Source: Psychroflexus aurantiacus
GTDB taxonomy: Bacteria; Bacteroidota; Bacteroidia; Flavobacteriales; Flavobacteriaceae
Assembly: GCF_010820555.1 (NCBI RefSeq)
Contig: NZ_JAAIKD010000007.1
Coordinates: 1 to 64,000 of the forward strand
Length of the DNA stretch: 64,000 nucleotides
Direction of reading: 5' to 3'
Below are positions 17,976-27,212 of this stretch, in pieces. The position numbers were made by a program, and so were the translations under genes. The notes below the pieces were generated by a model. That model searched no databases and was not told the DNA's origin. It saw nothing but the letters and a program-made list of their open reading frames with translations. The stretch's first letter is position 1. Each line of letters begins with the position of its first letter.

Positions 17976-18971
17976 ATGAAAGATATACTCAATCGTCTTA
18001 TACAGCAGGAGCAGCTTTCCAAGGAAGAAGCCAGGGAGGTATTGCTTCAAATCTCCAATGGAGAATTCAGCGATCTTCAAATCGCTTCTTTCCTCACCGT
18101 GTTTATGATGCGCAGCATCAGCGTGGAAGAACTGGAAGGCTTTCGGGATGCGCTTTTAGAGCTTTGCATTCCTGTGGATTTCCAGGGGGAAGCGGTTATG
18201 GATTTGTGCGGTACAGGGGGTGACGGTCAAAACACCTTCAACGTATCCACGGCGGCTTCTTTTGTAGTTGCAGCCATGGGTGTGAAAGTGGCGAAACACG
18301 GTAACTACGGTGTTTCATCTGTCAGTGGAAGTTCCAACGTGCTGGAAGCGATGGGTATCCAATTCTCCAGCGAGCAGGGATTTTTAGACCGTTGCCTTAA
18401 CGAGGCCAATATTGCGATTCTTCACGCACCGCTCTTTCATCCGGCGATGAAAAATGTAGCCCCTATTCGGAAATCACTCGCACTTAAAACCTTTTTCAAT
18501 ATGCTGGGGCCTATGGTAAATCCGGCTAAACCAAAGTTTCAACTGGTAGGGGTTTACGATCTGGAGCTCTTGAGAAAGTATCACTATTTATATCAAAAAA
18601 CCGATAAAACCTATTGCATTCTGCATGACCTCAATCAATATGATGAGATTTCACTCACGGCTAAAACCAAGTGTGTGACCAGGTCTAAGGAAATATTTTT
18701 GTCTGCCCGAGATTTCGGCGTTTTGCCTGTGACCAAAGAAGAAATCTATGGAGGAGATACGGTAGAAAGTGCCGCTGATATTTTTTATCAAATCTTAAGC
18801 GGAAACGGAACAGAGGCCCAAAACCATGTGGTCTGTGCCAATGCGGCCGCAGCCATTTCCACAGCAAAATCCATCGCGATAGGAGAGGCTTTTAACGAAT
18901 CCAAAAGCATTCTGAAAGGCGGTAAAGCCCTGGAGGTCTTGAACCAACTAAAAACCATAAGTCAGTCATGA
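17976..18971 (+). CDS. trpD: Anthranilate phosphoribosyltransferase
   Basis: Transfers phosphoribose from PRPP to anthranilate. The 331 residues show the PRPP-binding CGTGGDGQNTFN (78-89), then KHGNYGVSS, and the anthranilate-binding HPAMKNVAPIRK region. It is a stand-alone TrpD, not fused to TrpG. Its stop overlaps the trpC start by 4 bases (ATGA), so translation is probably coupled. Confidence 0.95.
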   Translation: MKDILNRLIQQEQLSKEEAREVLLQISNGEFSDLQIASFLTVFMMRSISVEELEGFRDALLELCIPVDFQGEAVMDLCGTGGDGQNTFNVSTAASFVVAAMGVKVAKHGNYGVSSVSGSSNVLEAMGIQFSSEQGFLDRCLNEANIAILHAPLFHPAMKNVAPIRKSLALKTFFNMLGPMVNPAKPKFQLVGVYDLELLRKYHYLYQKTDKTYCILHDLNQYDEISLTAKTKCVTRSKEIFLSARDFGVLPVTKEEIYGGDTVESAADIFYQILSGNGTEAQNHVVCANAAAAISTAKSIAIGEAFNESKSILKGGKALEVLNQLKTISQS

Positions 18972-19738
18972 AAAGGATTTTAGAAGAGATTATCACTTAT
19001 CAGCAGCTGCTTGTCAGCCTTAAGAAAGAAACGATGCCCGTCGAAGTTTTGAAGTCATTCCCCGGGTTTTCAAATCCAACCCGAAGCTTAAAGCAGTCTG
19101 TGGCAAGTTCAGAACAAGGGATTATCGCTGAATTTAAAAGGCGATCGCCCAGTAAAGAAGCGATTAACTTGAAGGCAGACGTGATGGAAATCGCCCAAAG
19201 CTATGAACAAATGGGTGCTGCCGGGATGTCGGTGCTGACCAATCAGCGCTATTTTGGAGGAAGTCTGGAGGATTTACAGCTGGCTAAATCGGTTTGCAAC
19301 CTGCCGATACTTCGCAAAGACTTTATGGTGGATCCCTATCAGATGTATGAGGCCAAAGCCTATGGAGCGGATGCGATACTGTTAATCGCTAATGCTTTAC
19401 CTTCCGAAAAACTGGAGGAACTGGCGGTTTTAGCACAGGAGTTGGGGCTGGAAATCCTGTTTGAAATTCATGAGGCTGAAGAAATTGAAAAACTGGCTTC
19501 AAAACACATCGATCTCATCGGTGTCAACAATCGAAACTTAAGCACGTTTGAGGTTGATATTCAGCAGGGACTGGATATGTTGCCGCATCTGCCTTCAGAA
19601 TTGCTGAAAATTTCAGAGAGTGGAATACAGGACACGGAAACGATTGGAAAGTTGATTGAGCAGGGCTTTAACGGTGTTCTGGTAGGAGAGTTTTTTATGA
19701 AGCAAAAGGCCGCAGAACAAAATACAAATAACCGATGA
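18968..19738 (+). CDS. trpC: Indole-3-glycerol phosphate synthase
   Basis: 256 residues forming a TIM barrel that closes the indole ring. Visible catalytic segments are IIAEFKRRSPSK (general-acid Lys), LRKDFMVDPYQ, IGVNNRNLSTF and LLKISESGI. It is not fused to TrpF. It overlaps trpD and trpF by 4 bases on each side, indicating tight translational coupling. Confidence 0.95.
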   Translation: MKRILEEIITYQQLLVSLKKETMPVEVLKSFPGFSNPTRSLKQSVASSEQGIIAEFKRRSPSKEAINLKADVMEIAQSYEQMGAAGMSVLTNQRYFGGSLEDLQLAKSVCNLPILRKDFMVDPYQMYEAKAYGADAILLIANALPSEKLEELAVLAQELGLEILFEIHEAEEIEKLASKHIDLIGVNNRNLSTFEVDIQQGLDMLPHLPSELLKISESGIQDTETIGKLIEQGFNGVLVGEFFMKQKAAEQNTNNR

Positions 19739-20370
19739 AAGTAAAAGTCTGTGGGATGAAACATCCCGAAAATATCAAGGCACTTGCCGAGTCGGACATC
19801 GATTATATGGGGTTTATTTTTTATGAAAAATCACCGCGTTTTGCGGAAACTCCGGTCAGACTCCCTGCCCGGATTCAGAAAGTAGGGGTATTCGTAAACG
19901 AAGATATTGCTGTCATTGTGGAGAAGGTAAATCAATTCGGCTTACAAGTGATTCAGTTGCACGGAGATGAAACCCCCGATTTTTGCTTGGAACTCAGAAC
20001 GGCACTAGACCATGCGGGGCAGGCTGAGGTTAGCTTATGGAAGGTATTTTCGATAAAGTCAGCTTCAGATTTTAAAGGCGTTGAAGCCTACTGCTCTGCT
20101 GTTGACGGCTATTTGCTGGACACCAAAGGCCAGTATCGCGGAGGCACAGGTGAGAAATTTGACTGGCAGTTGCTGGAGCCGCAGAATTTTTCAAGACCTG
20201 TGATGCTCAGCGGGGGCATTGGGCCGGAAGATGCTGAACAAGTGAGTCAGTTATATAAAGACGGGCTGATTGCGGGCGTTGATGTCAATTCAGGGTTTGA
20301 AGAGGAACCCGGCCTTAAAAATATAAATTTAATACACGAATTTTTACAAAACCTTAGAACCAATGAGTAA
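19735..20370 (+). CDS. trpF: Phosphoribosylanthranilate isomerase
   Basis: 211 residues. The N-terminal [11 protein letters not shown] carries the catalytic Cys, [10 protein letters not shown] follows, VIQLHGDE is in the middle, and the catalytic Asp lies in the [14 protein letters not shown] region. The phosphate-binding loop is [10 protein letters not shown]. It converts N-phosphoribosylanthranilate to the TrpC substrate. It overlaps trpC by 4 bases and trpB by 8 bases. Confidence 0.94.
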   Translation: MKVKVCGMKHPENIKALAESDIDYMGFIFYEKSPRFAETPVRLPARIQKVGVFVNEDIAVIVEKVNQFGLQVIQLHGDETPDFCLELRTALDHAGQAEVSLWKVFSIKSASDFKGVEAYCSAVDGYLLDTKGQYRGGTGEKFDWQLLEPQNFSRPVMLSGGIGPEDAEQVSQLYKDGLIAGVDVNSGFEEEPGLKNINLIHEFLQNLRTNE

Positions 20371-21547
20371 GTATAGCGTGAGTGAAAAAGGATTTTACGG
20401 AGATTTTGGCGGGGCCTATATCCCGGAACTACTGTTTCCGAATGTCGAAGAATTAAGACAAAACTATAAGCAGATTATAGGGACGGATGATTTTCAAAAC
20501 CAGTTCAAAAGCCTTTTGAAGGACTATGTTGGTCGACCTACGCCCTTATATCTGGCTGAAAACCTGAGCGAAAAGTACAAGACTAAAATCTACTTGAAAC
20601 GGGAAGATTTGTGTCATACCGGAGCGCATAAAATCAACAATACGGTTGGGCAAATCCTTCTGGCCAAGGCGCTTGGGAAGCGTCGCATCATCGCCGAAAC
20701 CGGTGCAGGCCAGCATGGCGTAGCTACAGCGACGGTCTGTGCACTGATGGGTCTGGAATGTATCGTGTACATGGGTGCTGTGGACATCGAGCGGCAGGCG
20801 CCAAACGTAGCCCGCATGAAGATGCTGGGCGCCACAGTGGTTCCGGCGACATCGGGAAGCAAAACGCTGAAAGACGCGACCAATGAGGCGATTCGCGACT
20901 GGATTAACCATCCGAAGGACACCCATTACATCATCGGTTCTGTGGTAGGACCACATCCTTATCCGGACATGGTCACGCAGTTGCAGAGTGTGATTTCCAA
21001 AGAGGTAAAAGCTCAGATGCTGGAAAAAGAAGGCCGTGAACTGCCAGATTATGTCATTGCCTGTGTGGGTGGTGGAAGTAATGCCGCCGGACTTTTCGCA
21101 GATTTCATGGATCATGAAGACGTGGGTATCATCGGCGTGGAAGCCTCAGGTAAGGGTGTGGATACTACCGAATCTGCCGCCACTACGATTTTGGGACGCG
21201 AAGGGATTATTCATGGCAGTAAAACGCTGTTGATGCAAAACACCGACGGGCAAATTACCGAGCCGTATTCCATTTCCGCAGGATTGGATTATCCGGGCAT
21301 TGGACCGCTGCACGCGCATTTGTTTAAAACAGGGCGTGGCAAATTCGTCTCGATTACCGATGCCGAAGCCATGGAAGCAGGCCTGGAACTGAGCCGAATG
21401 GAAGGCATTATTCCGGCCATAGAAACGGCTCACGCCTTTGCGATTTTCAAATACCTGGAGTTCAAGGAAGACGATGTGCTGGTGTTTAACTGCTCGGGAC
21501 GTGGAGATAAAGATCTGGAGACGTATAGGAAGTATTTTGGGTATTAA
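20363..21547 (+). CDS. trpB: Tryptophan synthase beta subunit
   Basis: 394 residues. PLP-dependent synthesis of tryptophan from indole and serine. The PLP lysine is Lys90 in HTGAHKINN. The phosphate-binding loop is GGGSNAAG, and the catalytic Glu is in AETGAGQHG. It is a TrpB1-type enzyme by length and by FGGAYIPE near the N-terminus. trpA would be expected directly downstream but is displaced by about 480 bp of repeat-bearing DNA. Confidence 0.96.
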   Translation: MSKYSVSEKGFYGDFGGAYIPELLFPNVEELRQNYKQIIGTDDFQNQFKSLLKDYVGRPTPLYLAENLSEKYKTKIYLKREDLCHTGAHKINNTVGQILLAKALGKRRIIAETGAGQHGVATATVCALMGLECIVYMGAVDIERQAPNVARMKMLGATVVPATSGSKTLKDATNEAIRDWINHPKDTHYIIGSVVGPHPYPDMVTQLQSVISKEVKAQMLEKEGRELPDYVIACVGGGSNAAGLFADFMDHEDVGIIGVEASGKGVDTTESAATTILGREGIIHGSKTLLMQNTDGQITEPYSISAGLDYPGIGPLHAHLFKTGRGKFVSITDAEAMEAGLELSRMEGIIPAIETAHAFAIFKYLEFKEDDVLVFNCSGRGDKDLETYRKYFGY

Positions 21548-21610
21548 GGTTTTGCCTATGTTACCTGATGGTGATAAAAATAGAACAAAGACTATAGAAC
21601 AAAGAGCAAA

Positions 21611-21659
21611 GAAAAAAGATAGTTTAAACCTTAGTGTCCTTCATGACTCCGTGGTAAGA
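21611..21659. repeat. Intergenic repeat, copy 1 of 3
   Basis: A 49-bp unit containing agtttaaacc, gtgtccttcatgactccg and tggtaaga. It is identical over its whole length to copy 3 (21889-21937). Confidence 0.85.
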
Positions 21660-21700
21660 TTTCACCGCCATGACGCAAAGAATGCAGAGAAATGAAAACA

Positions 21701-21741
21701 ATAGTTTAAACCTTTGTGTCCTCCGTGACTCTGTGGTAAGA
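21701..21741. repeat. Intergenic repeat, copy 2 of 3
   Basis: A 41-bp diverged copy: atagtttaaacct, then gtgtcctccgtgactctg, then tggtaaga. It differs from copies 1 and 3 at several positions in the middle. Confidence 0.8.
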
Positions 21742-21888
21742 AAAGAACACAGAACATGGAGCAAAGAACAAGATGACAGTTCGAGTGATCCCGTCCGTTT
21801 TGTTGGGATTGTATCGAGAACTAGAGATGATTTCAAATACAATAGTTGTTGATCTGTAAAAAGTCAAGAGCAAGAAACAAAGAACAAA

Positions 21889-21937
21889 GAAAAAAGATAG
21901 TTTAAACCTTAGTGTCCTTCATGACTCCGTGGTAAGA
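21889..21937. repeat. Intergenic repeat, copy 3 of 3
   Basis: A 49-bp unit identical to 21611-21659. The upstream purine-rich words (gaaacaaagaacaaag) are also similar in both places, which suggests a recent local duplication or spread of a family of intergenic repeats. Confidence 0.85.
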
Positions 21938-22026
21938 ATACACCTCAAAAGGTGACAAAGAAAACGATAATTAATAAGTGATTTTTACTTCTAACATAAT
22001 TACCTAGCAATACAAAACTAAAACCT

Positions 22027-22788
22027 ATGAACAGAATAAATCAAGCCCTGGCTCAAGATAAAAAACTGATTTCCATTTACTTCACGGCGGGGTACCCGGA
22101 GCTGGAAGACACCACTGAAGTCATCAAACGCCTTGCAGACGCGGGAACCGATGTGATCGAAATCGGTTTGCCCTACAGCGATCCTCTGGCGGACGGGCCG
22201 GTGATTCAAAAAAGCTCAGAACAGGCTTTGCGCAATGGTATGAGTACTCGGAAATTGTTTCAGCAGTTGCAGGGCATCCGCGATACGGTGGATATTCCGT
22301 TGATCGTGATGGGCTATTTCAACGCCATGCTGCAATTTGGGGTGGAAGATTTTTGTAAGGCATGCGAAGCTATCGGTATTGATGGCATCATTATGCCCGA
22401 CTTGCCCATCGATATCTTCGAAAGGGACTATAAAGCCCTTTTTGAAACCCACGGACTCAAATTTGTGCCGCTTATCACCCCGGAAACTTCCGAAGAGCGC
22501 ATTAAAACCATCGACGAATTGGGCGATAGTTTTGTGTATATGGTGAGTTCTTCAAGCACCACAGGCGGAGAGCAGGGGTTTGGCGAAGAAGCCATGTCTT
22601 ATTTCAAACGCATCTCCGATATGAATCTGAACAACAGCCTGATGGTAGGCTTTGGAATCAAAGATGCGTTCAGCTTTGAGCAGGCCAGCCGGTTTACCAG
22701 CGGTTGCATCATCGGCTCTGAGTTTATCCGCCGACTGACCAATGCAGGGATGGAGGGCATAGCTCCTTTTATAAAGTCACTGAAATAA
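22027..22788 (+). CDS. trpA: Tryptophan synthase alpha subunit
   Basis: 253 residues. Cleaves indole-3-glycerol phosphate to indole, which channels to TrpB. The catalytic residues are Glu45 (VIEIGLPYSDP) and Asp56 (LADGP). The phosphate-binding segment SSSSTTGG and the C-terminal VGFGI are present. It lies on the same strand and in the expected order after trpB, but across a 479-bp repeat gap. Confidence 0.95.
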   Translation: MNRINQALAQDKKLISIYFTAGYPELEDTTEVIKRLADAGTDVIEIGLPYSDPLADGPVIQKSSEQALRNGMSTRKLFQQLQGIRDTVDIPLIVMGYFNAMLQFGVEDFCKACEAIGIDGIIMPDLPIDIFERDYKALFETHGLKFVPLITPETSEERIKTIDELGDSFVYMVSSSSTTGGEQGFGEEAMSYFKRISDMNLNNSLMVGFGIKDAFSFEQASRFTSGCIIGSEFIRRLTNAGMEGIAPFIKSLK

Positions 22789-22987
22789 GAAGTTTTCCTG
22801 CTGTAAAAGTCCGGATTGTGTTTTTTATTTTTTTTTGAATTTGCTTTCGTTTGCTGTACAGCTTAAAGATATCCAGCTTCAAGGTATTGAGAAGACCTAC
22901 ACCTCCGTCCGTTGAGCGTGTAGATTGAATTTGAAAGTTGGTGATTGATATGCTGAGATTAACTGAAGGCTTTGAATTTCAGAAATT

Positions 22988-23002
22988 TACGGTTTTCCCG
23001 TA
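22988..23002. promoter_or_regulatory. Short palindrome upstream of the toxin-like locus
   Basis: TACGG and CCGTA flank a 5-base centre. It could be a protein-binding site or a small RNA hairpin. No regulator can be assigned. It lies 215 bp upstream of the lipoprotein start. Confidence 0.3.
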
Positions 23003-23077
23003 GTAAAAGTAAGGTCGAACCGTAAGCCTTTTAAATCTTATGGGTCTATTATTGCTTTGTTAATAAGTTGCAAAGTG

Positions 23078-23111
<34 letters not shown>

Positions 23112-23216
23112 GCCGAGTAATGCATTCTTTCATCGAATAAGGCTGCAGTATGGCTTTCCTTAGTTATTATTTCAGAAAAAAAAATCTAGAAATACTAATA
23201 ACTAATACCCATACGA

Positions 23217-24467
23217 ATGAAAACACATCCGATTAAACCGCTACTATTGTTTTTTTTACTCTTTGTCGTGATCTACAGTTGTGAAAAGAATGATAGTATT
23301 ATTAAACAAGAGAAGGGCCTTAAGACGGTAGCTTTTGAGGACGCTCAAAATTTTATAAAACAAATTGAGCAGGGAAAAAATAAAACTTCTGGAGAAAATT
23401 TTATCACCTCATTTTCAGAAGACATAAGCTACGAAGATTTAACCAATACAGAAGAAGAGCTTGCGGTAATACCTGTCACCACTCTGTATCCAAAGTTGTA
23501 TAGTAGATTGGTTTTATTGACTATTGATAATAAAATACAAAGCGCAGTAGTAAGCTTAAACCCGTTTGAAGATGCTACACCCACTAGTTTTTCGGGAGAA
23601 CTATTGATAACAGATAGAGAAGGCAATATACAGGGAGTTTTGGTTATTGAGAAAAATGCCATTGTAGCTGAGTATAAGCATAACGGATTTGGTCATAAAA
23701 GCCATAAAAGTGATACGGGTAAGACTACTGCTGCCACAAATTGCTGGTGTGGTTTATCCAATTGTGATTGGTGTGGAGAACTTGATGAAGTTATTATAAC
23801 TGCAGATGTATCTGATACACCACCAGTACCATACGTATCTATTTCTTATATTTATACAACAGACGGAGGTGGTGAAGACACTAATGAATGGGATCTTGGT
23901 AGTAGTGGTGGAGGTTATGCCGATTTAGACCCCGACTCTGAAAATGATAAACCTTGTCCCGGTGATCCTGTTAACAATCCTGAAATTGTTTCTTCAGGGG
24001 CATCAGGAAAAAAAGGAGGAACTTTTGGATGTACAAGACAAGGGGATACAGATTGCTCCCCGCCTTTTGATAAAGAACACGATGGTATGGACATAAAAGC
24101 TGAACTAGATACAAATGTATATGCTATGTATTCAGGAAAAGTAAGCAACATAAGAGATTCATTTAGTCCAGGTCAGTATCAAATAGATTCATACGGTAAT
24201 TATGTTATTATTACTTTTCAGATAAATGGTAATACATATTTTGCGAAATACAATCATTTAAATACTGTTTCATTAGTTCAAGGGCAAAGCGTAGTTGCTG
24301 GGGATATAATTGGTACCGCTGGTAATACTGGTAATGCTGCTTCAGCTGGTGTAACACCTCATATACATTTACAGGTGTTTAATTCTTCTTGGCAGAGTAT
24401 AAACCCTTCTGATTTTTTAAACACAAAATACGATAATAATCATAATCCAATTTCAAATTGTAATTAA
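23217..24467 (+). CDS. Lipoprotein with C-terminal M23 (LytM-type) peptidase domain; possible polymorphic toxin
   Basis: 416 residues. The signal ends in a lipobox with Cys22 (VVIYSC), so it is membrane-anchored. Residues about 25-170 are a globular region of no recognised family. A cysteine- and tryptophan-rich linker (NCWCGLSNCDWCGELDEVII) leads into a Ser/Gly/Asp-rich spacer. The C-terminal 130 residues are an M23 metallopeptidase with a complete zinc/catalytic set: H288-x3-D292 (HDGMD) and H382-x-H384 (HIHLQV). It is therefore probably an active peptidoglycan endopeptidase. The next gene starts 2 bp after its stop. Anchored N-terminus, linker and enzymatic C-terminus is the layout of a polymorphic toxin, but a normal cell-wall enzyme is the main alternative. 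Confidence 0.8.
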   Translation: MKTHPIKPLLLFFLLFVVIYSCEKNDSIIKQEKGLKTVAFEDAQNFIKQIEQGKNKTSGENFITSFSEDISYEDLTNTEEELAVIPVTTLYPKLYSRLVLLTIDNKIQSAVVSLNPFEDATPTSFSGELLITDREGNIQGVLVIEKNAIVAEYKHNGFGHKSHKSDTGKTTAATNCWCGLSNCDWCGELDEVIITADVSDTPPVPYVSISYIYTTDGGGEDTNEWDLGSSGGGYADLDPDSENDKPCPGDPVNNPEIVSSGASGKKGGTFGCTRQGDTDCSPPFDKEHDGMDIKAELDTNVYAMYSGKVSNIRDSFSPGQYQIDSYGNYVIITFQINGNTYFAKYNHLNTVSLVQGQSVVAGDIIGTAGNTGNAASAGVTPHIHLQVFNSSWQSINPSDFLNTKYDNNHNPISNCN

Positions 24468-24469
24468 TC

Positions 24470-24940
24470 ATGAAAAAGCTATTTTTAATACTAACCATTT
24501 TAGAATTCTCATTTATTGTTAGTTGTGAAGCCCAAAATAACAATATTGATAGTAGTCAAGCCACTATCAATGGCACTAATGTATTTAAAACTCCAGTTAG
24601 TTCTTTGTTGAACGTATTTGGAGAACCAGTTTCTAAAGAAAACTTCTTTTTTGAGATGGAAAATACAATGGGGAAAATTTATTATTACGATAAACTTTGC
24701 TTTTATGTAAAAGATGATAAAGTCGAAAGCTTCGTAATAGAAGGTGGTCAATATGATTTTACGTCAGATGACATTAATATAAATGATAAAATTGATTCAT
24801 TAGAAAATATCTATCCAAAAAGTTATTCTAATAGAAAAAATTATGAAATAATAATACAATTTTCTGATGTGGATTACTTTATATCTTTACATTATTCTAA
24901 AGAAAATGTCATTAAAAAAATAGAGTTATATTCTTATTGA
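24470..24940 (+). CDS. Small secreted lipoprotein of unknown family, candidate immunity protein
   Basis: 156 residues, with a signal ending in a lipobox-like FIVSC. It starts 2 bp after the M23 lipoprotein and is closed by a strong terminator, so the two form a bicistronic unit. The C-terminal half shows the pattern shared by the next four proteins: an INxxDKIDSL-type turn, then hydrophobic strands, ending I.KIELYSY. I do not recognise a named family. Position and exported location suit a protein that guards the periplasm against the adjacent M23 enzyme; this is inference. Confidence 0.7.
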   Translation: MKKLFLILTILEFSFIVSCEAQNNNIDSSQATINGTNVFKTPVSSLLNVFGEPVSKENFFFEMENTMGKIYYYDKLCFYVKDDKVESFVIEGGQYDFTSDDININDKIDSLENIYPKSYSNRKNYEIIIQFSDVDYFISLHYSKENVIKKIELYSY

Positions 24941-24956
24941 GCTATTGAAACGTTTT

Positions 24957-24991
24957 AAAAAGGTCTTATCATTGGGATAAGACCTTTTTTT
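24957..24991 (+). terminator. Intrinsic terminator after the M23 lipoprotein/small lipoprotein pair
   Basis: A perfect 14-bp inverted repeat, aaaaaggtcttatc (24957-24970) / gataagaccttttt (24976-24989), with a T run. It sets the end of the two-gene unit. Confidence 0.9.
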
Positions 24992-25119
24992 ATTGACTTT
25001 ATAATGCCCAAAAAATTGAGACTATCAGTTAAATTGAATTTTTTTTACTTTAAATAATGGAAAAAATGTGAAAATCACGTAAATCTTATAACTATAAATA
25101 ATAATTTTAAACTAATAAT

Positions 25120-25659
25120 ATGAAACTGATATATTTTTTATTAATAACAACTGCTTCAATCTATGCTCAACCAAATGTAAACGTTTTGAGCGAGGATGAA
25201 TTTGAATCTATACAAATCAACGGACATAGTATAAGTCAAATAAGATCTACCAATGGGAATGAGATACAAATTATAGATCTATTTGGAACATATAATAATT
25301 TGAAAGCCACAAACCTAGGTGGAGTGTCTTATGAATATTTTTTCAAGTCTCTAAATAATGGGGAGTTTAAAATAGGATTTTCATCTACAAACTCTTCATC
25401 AGGAGAAGTTCCACTGAGTAACTTTGAAATAACAGATAAAGATATTAATCTTTCAATAAAAGGTGTGAATTTTTCTGTAGGAGATAACATCTCTGTTTTG
25501 TCGCCATTAAATTTAGAAAAAAATACTGCTGGAAATTATTCTTCCAGAGTAGAAGCTTTTCTAATAGCCCCATGTGAGGGATGTAATAATTTTTTATATA
25601 TTAAATATAATATTCACGACCAGAGCATATTAGAAGTGGGATATATAGAAATGACTTAG
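25120..25659 (+). CDS. Small secreted protein, paralogue group member
   Basis: 179 residues, with a signal peptide ending IYAQ. Mature part: LSEDEFESIQINGHSISQI near the N-terminus, FSVGDNISVLSPL in the middle, PCEGCNNFLYIKYN and a final ILEVGYIEMT. The same landmarks recur in the next gene and most clearly in the broken gene at 27213-27721, so they are paralogues. The function is unknown. AT-rich composition and several paralogues in a row resemble an immunity-gene array. Confidence 0.75.
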   Translation: MKLIYFLLITTASIYAQPNVNVLSEDEFESIQINGHSISQIRSTNGNEIQIIDLFGTYNNLKATNLGGVSYEYFFKSLNNGEFKIGFSSTNSSSGEVPLSNFEITDKDINLSIKGVNFSVGDNISVLSPLNLEKNTAGNYSSRVEAFLIAPCEGCNNFLYIKYNIHDQSILEVGYIEMT

Positions 25660-25669
25660 ATATTATTTA

Positions 25670-25705
25670 TAACCGATATGGCATAAGCCTTTTCGGTTAT
25701 TTTAC
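25670..25705 (+). terminator. Probable terminator after the first paralogue
   Basis: taaccga (25670-25676) pairs with tcggtta (25693-25699), with an inner ggc/gcc pairing, and is followed by a T-rich stretch. A moderate hairpin. Confidence 0.55.
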
Positions 25706-25880
25706 TTTTACTCTATGGTAATTTTTTGAGAGTAGTGTTGAAAGTTAAGATGTCCTAAGTGCCTATGGAAAAACTATTTTGCAATGTATGAGCGACTAAA
25801 AGTGGTCTAAAGAAATGAGGGTATTATAATAGATGACAATGGAAACTCTCAAACAAATAACAATTGTAATTAAAAGAAAC

Positions 25881-26417
25881 ATGAAAAATATAATTTATTT
25901 ATCCATAGTATTAATTTTCGTTCAAGCCTGTTTCGCTCAAGAAGGCTATAATAGCTTGAACGATACTGAGTATGCCAATGTAAAATTCCAGGGTGTTTCT
26001 TTTGAAGCTATAAAAGCCACCGATGGAGATGTACAAGCAATGAGAGAACTCTTTCCGTCTTCAACTGCAAGTAATCATCCGGATGCTTTTAAAGTAGATG
26101 AATTTGGAAGTGAAATAGGTGAACCTCAACGCTATTTTTATTTTAATAGTGGGCTCAAAATATTTTTTGGACTAGAAGGACCGAACGTGCCAGCTGAGAT
26201 TGGCAGACTAGAATCTCCTGATATCACTGTATTAGGACATCATTTAGAAGTAGGAGATTCTATAGATGTGTTTGGGGATGATATTGAATTTAACCAAAGA
26301 AAGAATGGTGGGTATTCAATTAGATTCATTAAAAATAATGGATATTGTTGTCCCATAGTCATAGTCTTTGATAGGTATAATAAAATCACTAAAATCGTGT
26401 ATTTAATTTATACTTAA
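25881..26417 (+). CDS. Small secreted protein, paralogue group member
   Basis: 178 residues from the internal ATG at 25881, which gives a proper signal sequence (MKNIIYLSIVLIFVQACFAQ). The upstream ATG at 25833 would bury it behind 16 residues. VQAC could be a lipobox. Shared landmarks: LNDTEYANVKFQGVSFEAIKA, LEVGDSIDVFGDD and a terminal ITKIVYLIYT. It is followed at 15 bp by the first copy of a direct repeat of about 90 bp. Confidence 0.72.
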   Translation: MKNIIYLSIVLIFVQACFAQEGYNSLNDTEYANVKFQGVSFEAIKATDGDVQAMRELFPSSTASNHPDAFKVDEFGSEIGEPQRYFYFNSGLKIFFGLEGPNVPAEIGRLESPDITVLGHHLEVGDSIDVFGDDIEFNQRKNGGYSIRFIKNNGYCCPIVIVFDRYNKITKIVYLIYT

Positions 26418-26431
26418 ATCTATTTTACAAC

Positions 26432-26522
26432 TCAAATTAATCTTACTGGTTACGTAGGCCTCCAGAATTAAGTAATTTCATATCTTAATCTTCATTAAAT
26501 TTAAAGAGGTATTCTGGGCTAA
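26432..26522. repeat. Direct repeat of about 90 bp, copy 1
   Basis: 91 bp, containing cttactggttacgtaggcct and ending attctgggctaa. It is the same as 27739-27825 except for a 4-base indel near the middle. Each copy sits 15-18 bp after the stop of a paralogue gene. Confidence 0.9.
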
Positions 26523-26568
26523 CTAGATGACGTGAAAATCATATTCTATAGTTGTATCGTGATAAAAA

Positions 26569-27120
26569 TTGACAATTAAAACAAAACTCAACATATACGC
26601 TTTTATACTTTTATTATTATGCACTACTGAATCTGCATTTGGTCAAGAATGTAACTATGATTCTACAGATATCAATGTAACACTTAATGGATGGGATATT
26701 GACAGGACAGATTATACGCACGAAAGATTTATAGAAGTAGCTGGGTTAGAACAAAATTCTCAATTGGATTATGGCGGTGAAAAGGATACCGAAGAGTTTG
26801 GATATCCATGGTACTATTACTACTTAGGTAATAATTACATTCATTTTGCAGGAATTACTGAGGACTTTAATTACAATGGTCTTAAACGAATTAATTCTTT
26901 CGTCATAAAAGAGAGAGGAGTGTTTCATGTGAATGGTATTCAGGTAGGAGATACAGAGAGTGCTTTAAAACAGGCTTTTAGTGAGGTGAGCTTTTGTACA
27001 AAGTCAATTTCTTCTAGAAAGAAAGCACTATTTTTTAGATACGAATACTTTACACTAGGATTTGTTATTTCAACTTATGATCATACCATATTAGAGATAG
27101 AATTGTATGCTCCTATATAG
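26569..27120 (+). CDS. Small secreted protein, more distant member of the island group
   Basis: 183 residues with a TTG start (TTG-ACA-ATT), and a signal peptide ending AFGQ. It lacks the N-terminal DEF..I.INN signature but has STDINVTLNGWDI in that place. It keeps the second-half pattern VNGIQVGDTESALKQAF ... FVISTYDHTILEIELY, which is closest to the 24470 gene. It lies between the two copies of the direct repeat. The function is unknown. Confidence 0.68.
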   Translation: MTIKTKLNIYAFILLLLCTTESAFGQECNYDSTDINVTLNGWDIDRTDYTHERFIEVAGLEQNSQLDYGGEKDTEEFGYPWYYYYLGNNYIHFAGITEDFNYNGLKRINSFVIKERGVFHVNGIQVGDTESALKQAFSEVSFCTKSISSRKKALFFRYEYFTLGFVISTYDHTILEIELYAPI

Positions 27121-27212
27121 TATTTGAAAACAATTGGGTGTATCATAACAGAGAAAGCGAGGTAAAGTCTTTCTCCGTTAACTTATTTTCTTGAATAGTA
27201 AATTGATATTAA

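Larger units (their letters stand above)
21548..22026. other. Repeat-filled gap separating trpB from trpA
   Basis: 479 bp without a credible gene. It contains three copies of a repeat of about 40-49 bp plus purine-rich spacer built from agaacaaag/gagcaaag words. No promoter box or terminator is clear immediately before trpA. Whether trpA is still read from the trp promoter cannot be told from sequence. Confidence 0.7.

Noticed and set aside
20546-21115. Long antisense reading frame within trpB
   Set aside because: A shadow of the GC-richer trpB codons; the product (His- and Arg-rich) has no recognisable features.
21438-21852. Small frames across the trpB-trpA repeat gap
   Set aside because: They consist of translated intergenic repeat sequence and have no coding character.
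21611-21937. The three repeats as a CRISPR array
   Set aside because: Only three copies, one diverged, with spacers of unequal length and no cas genes.
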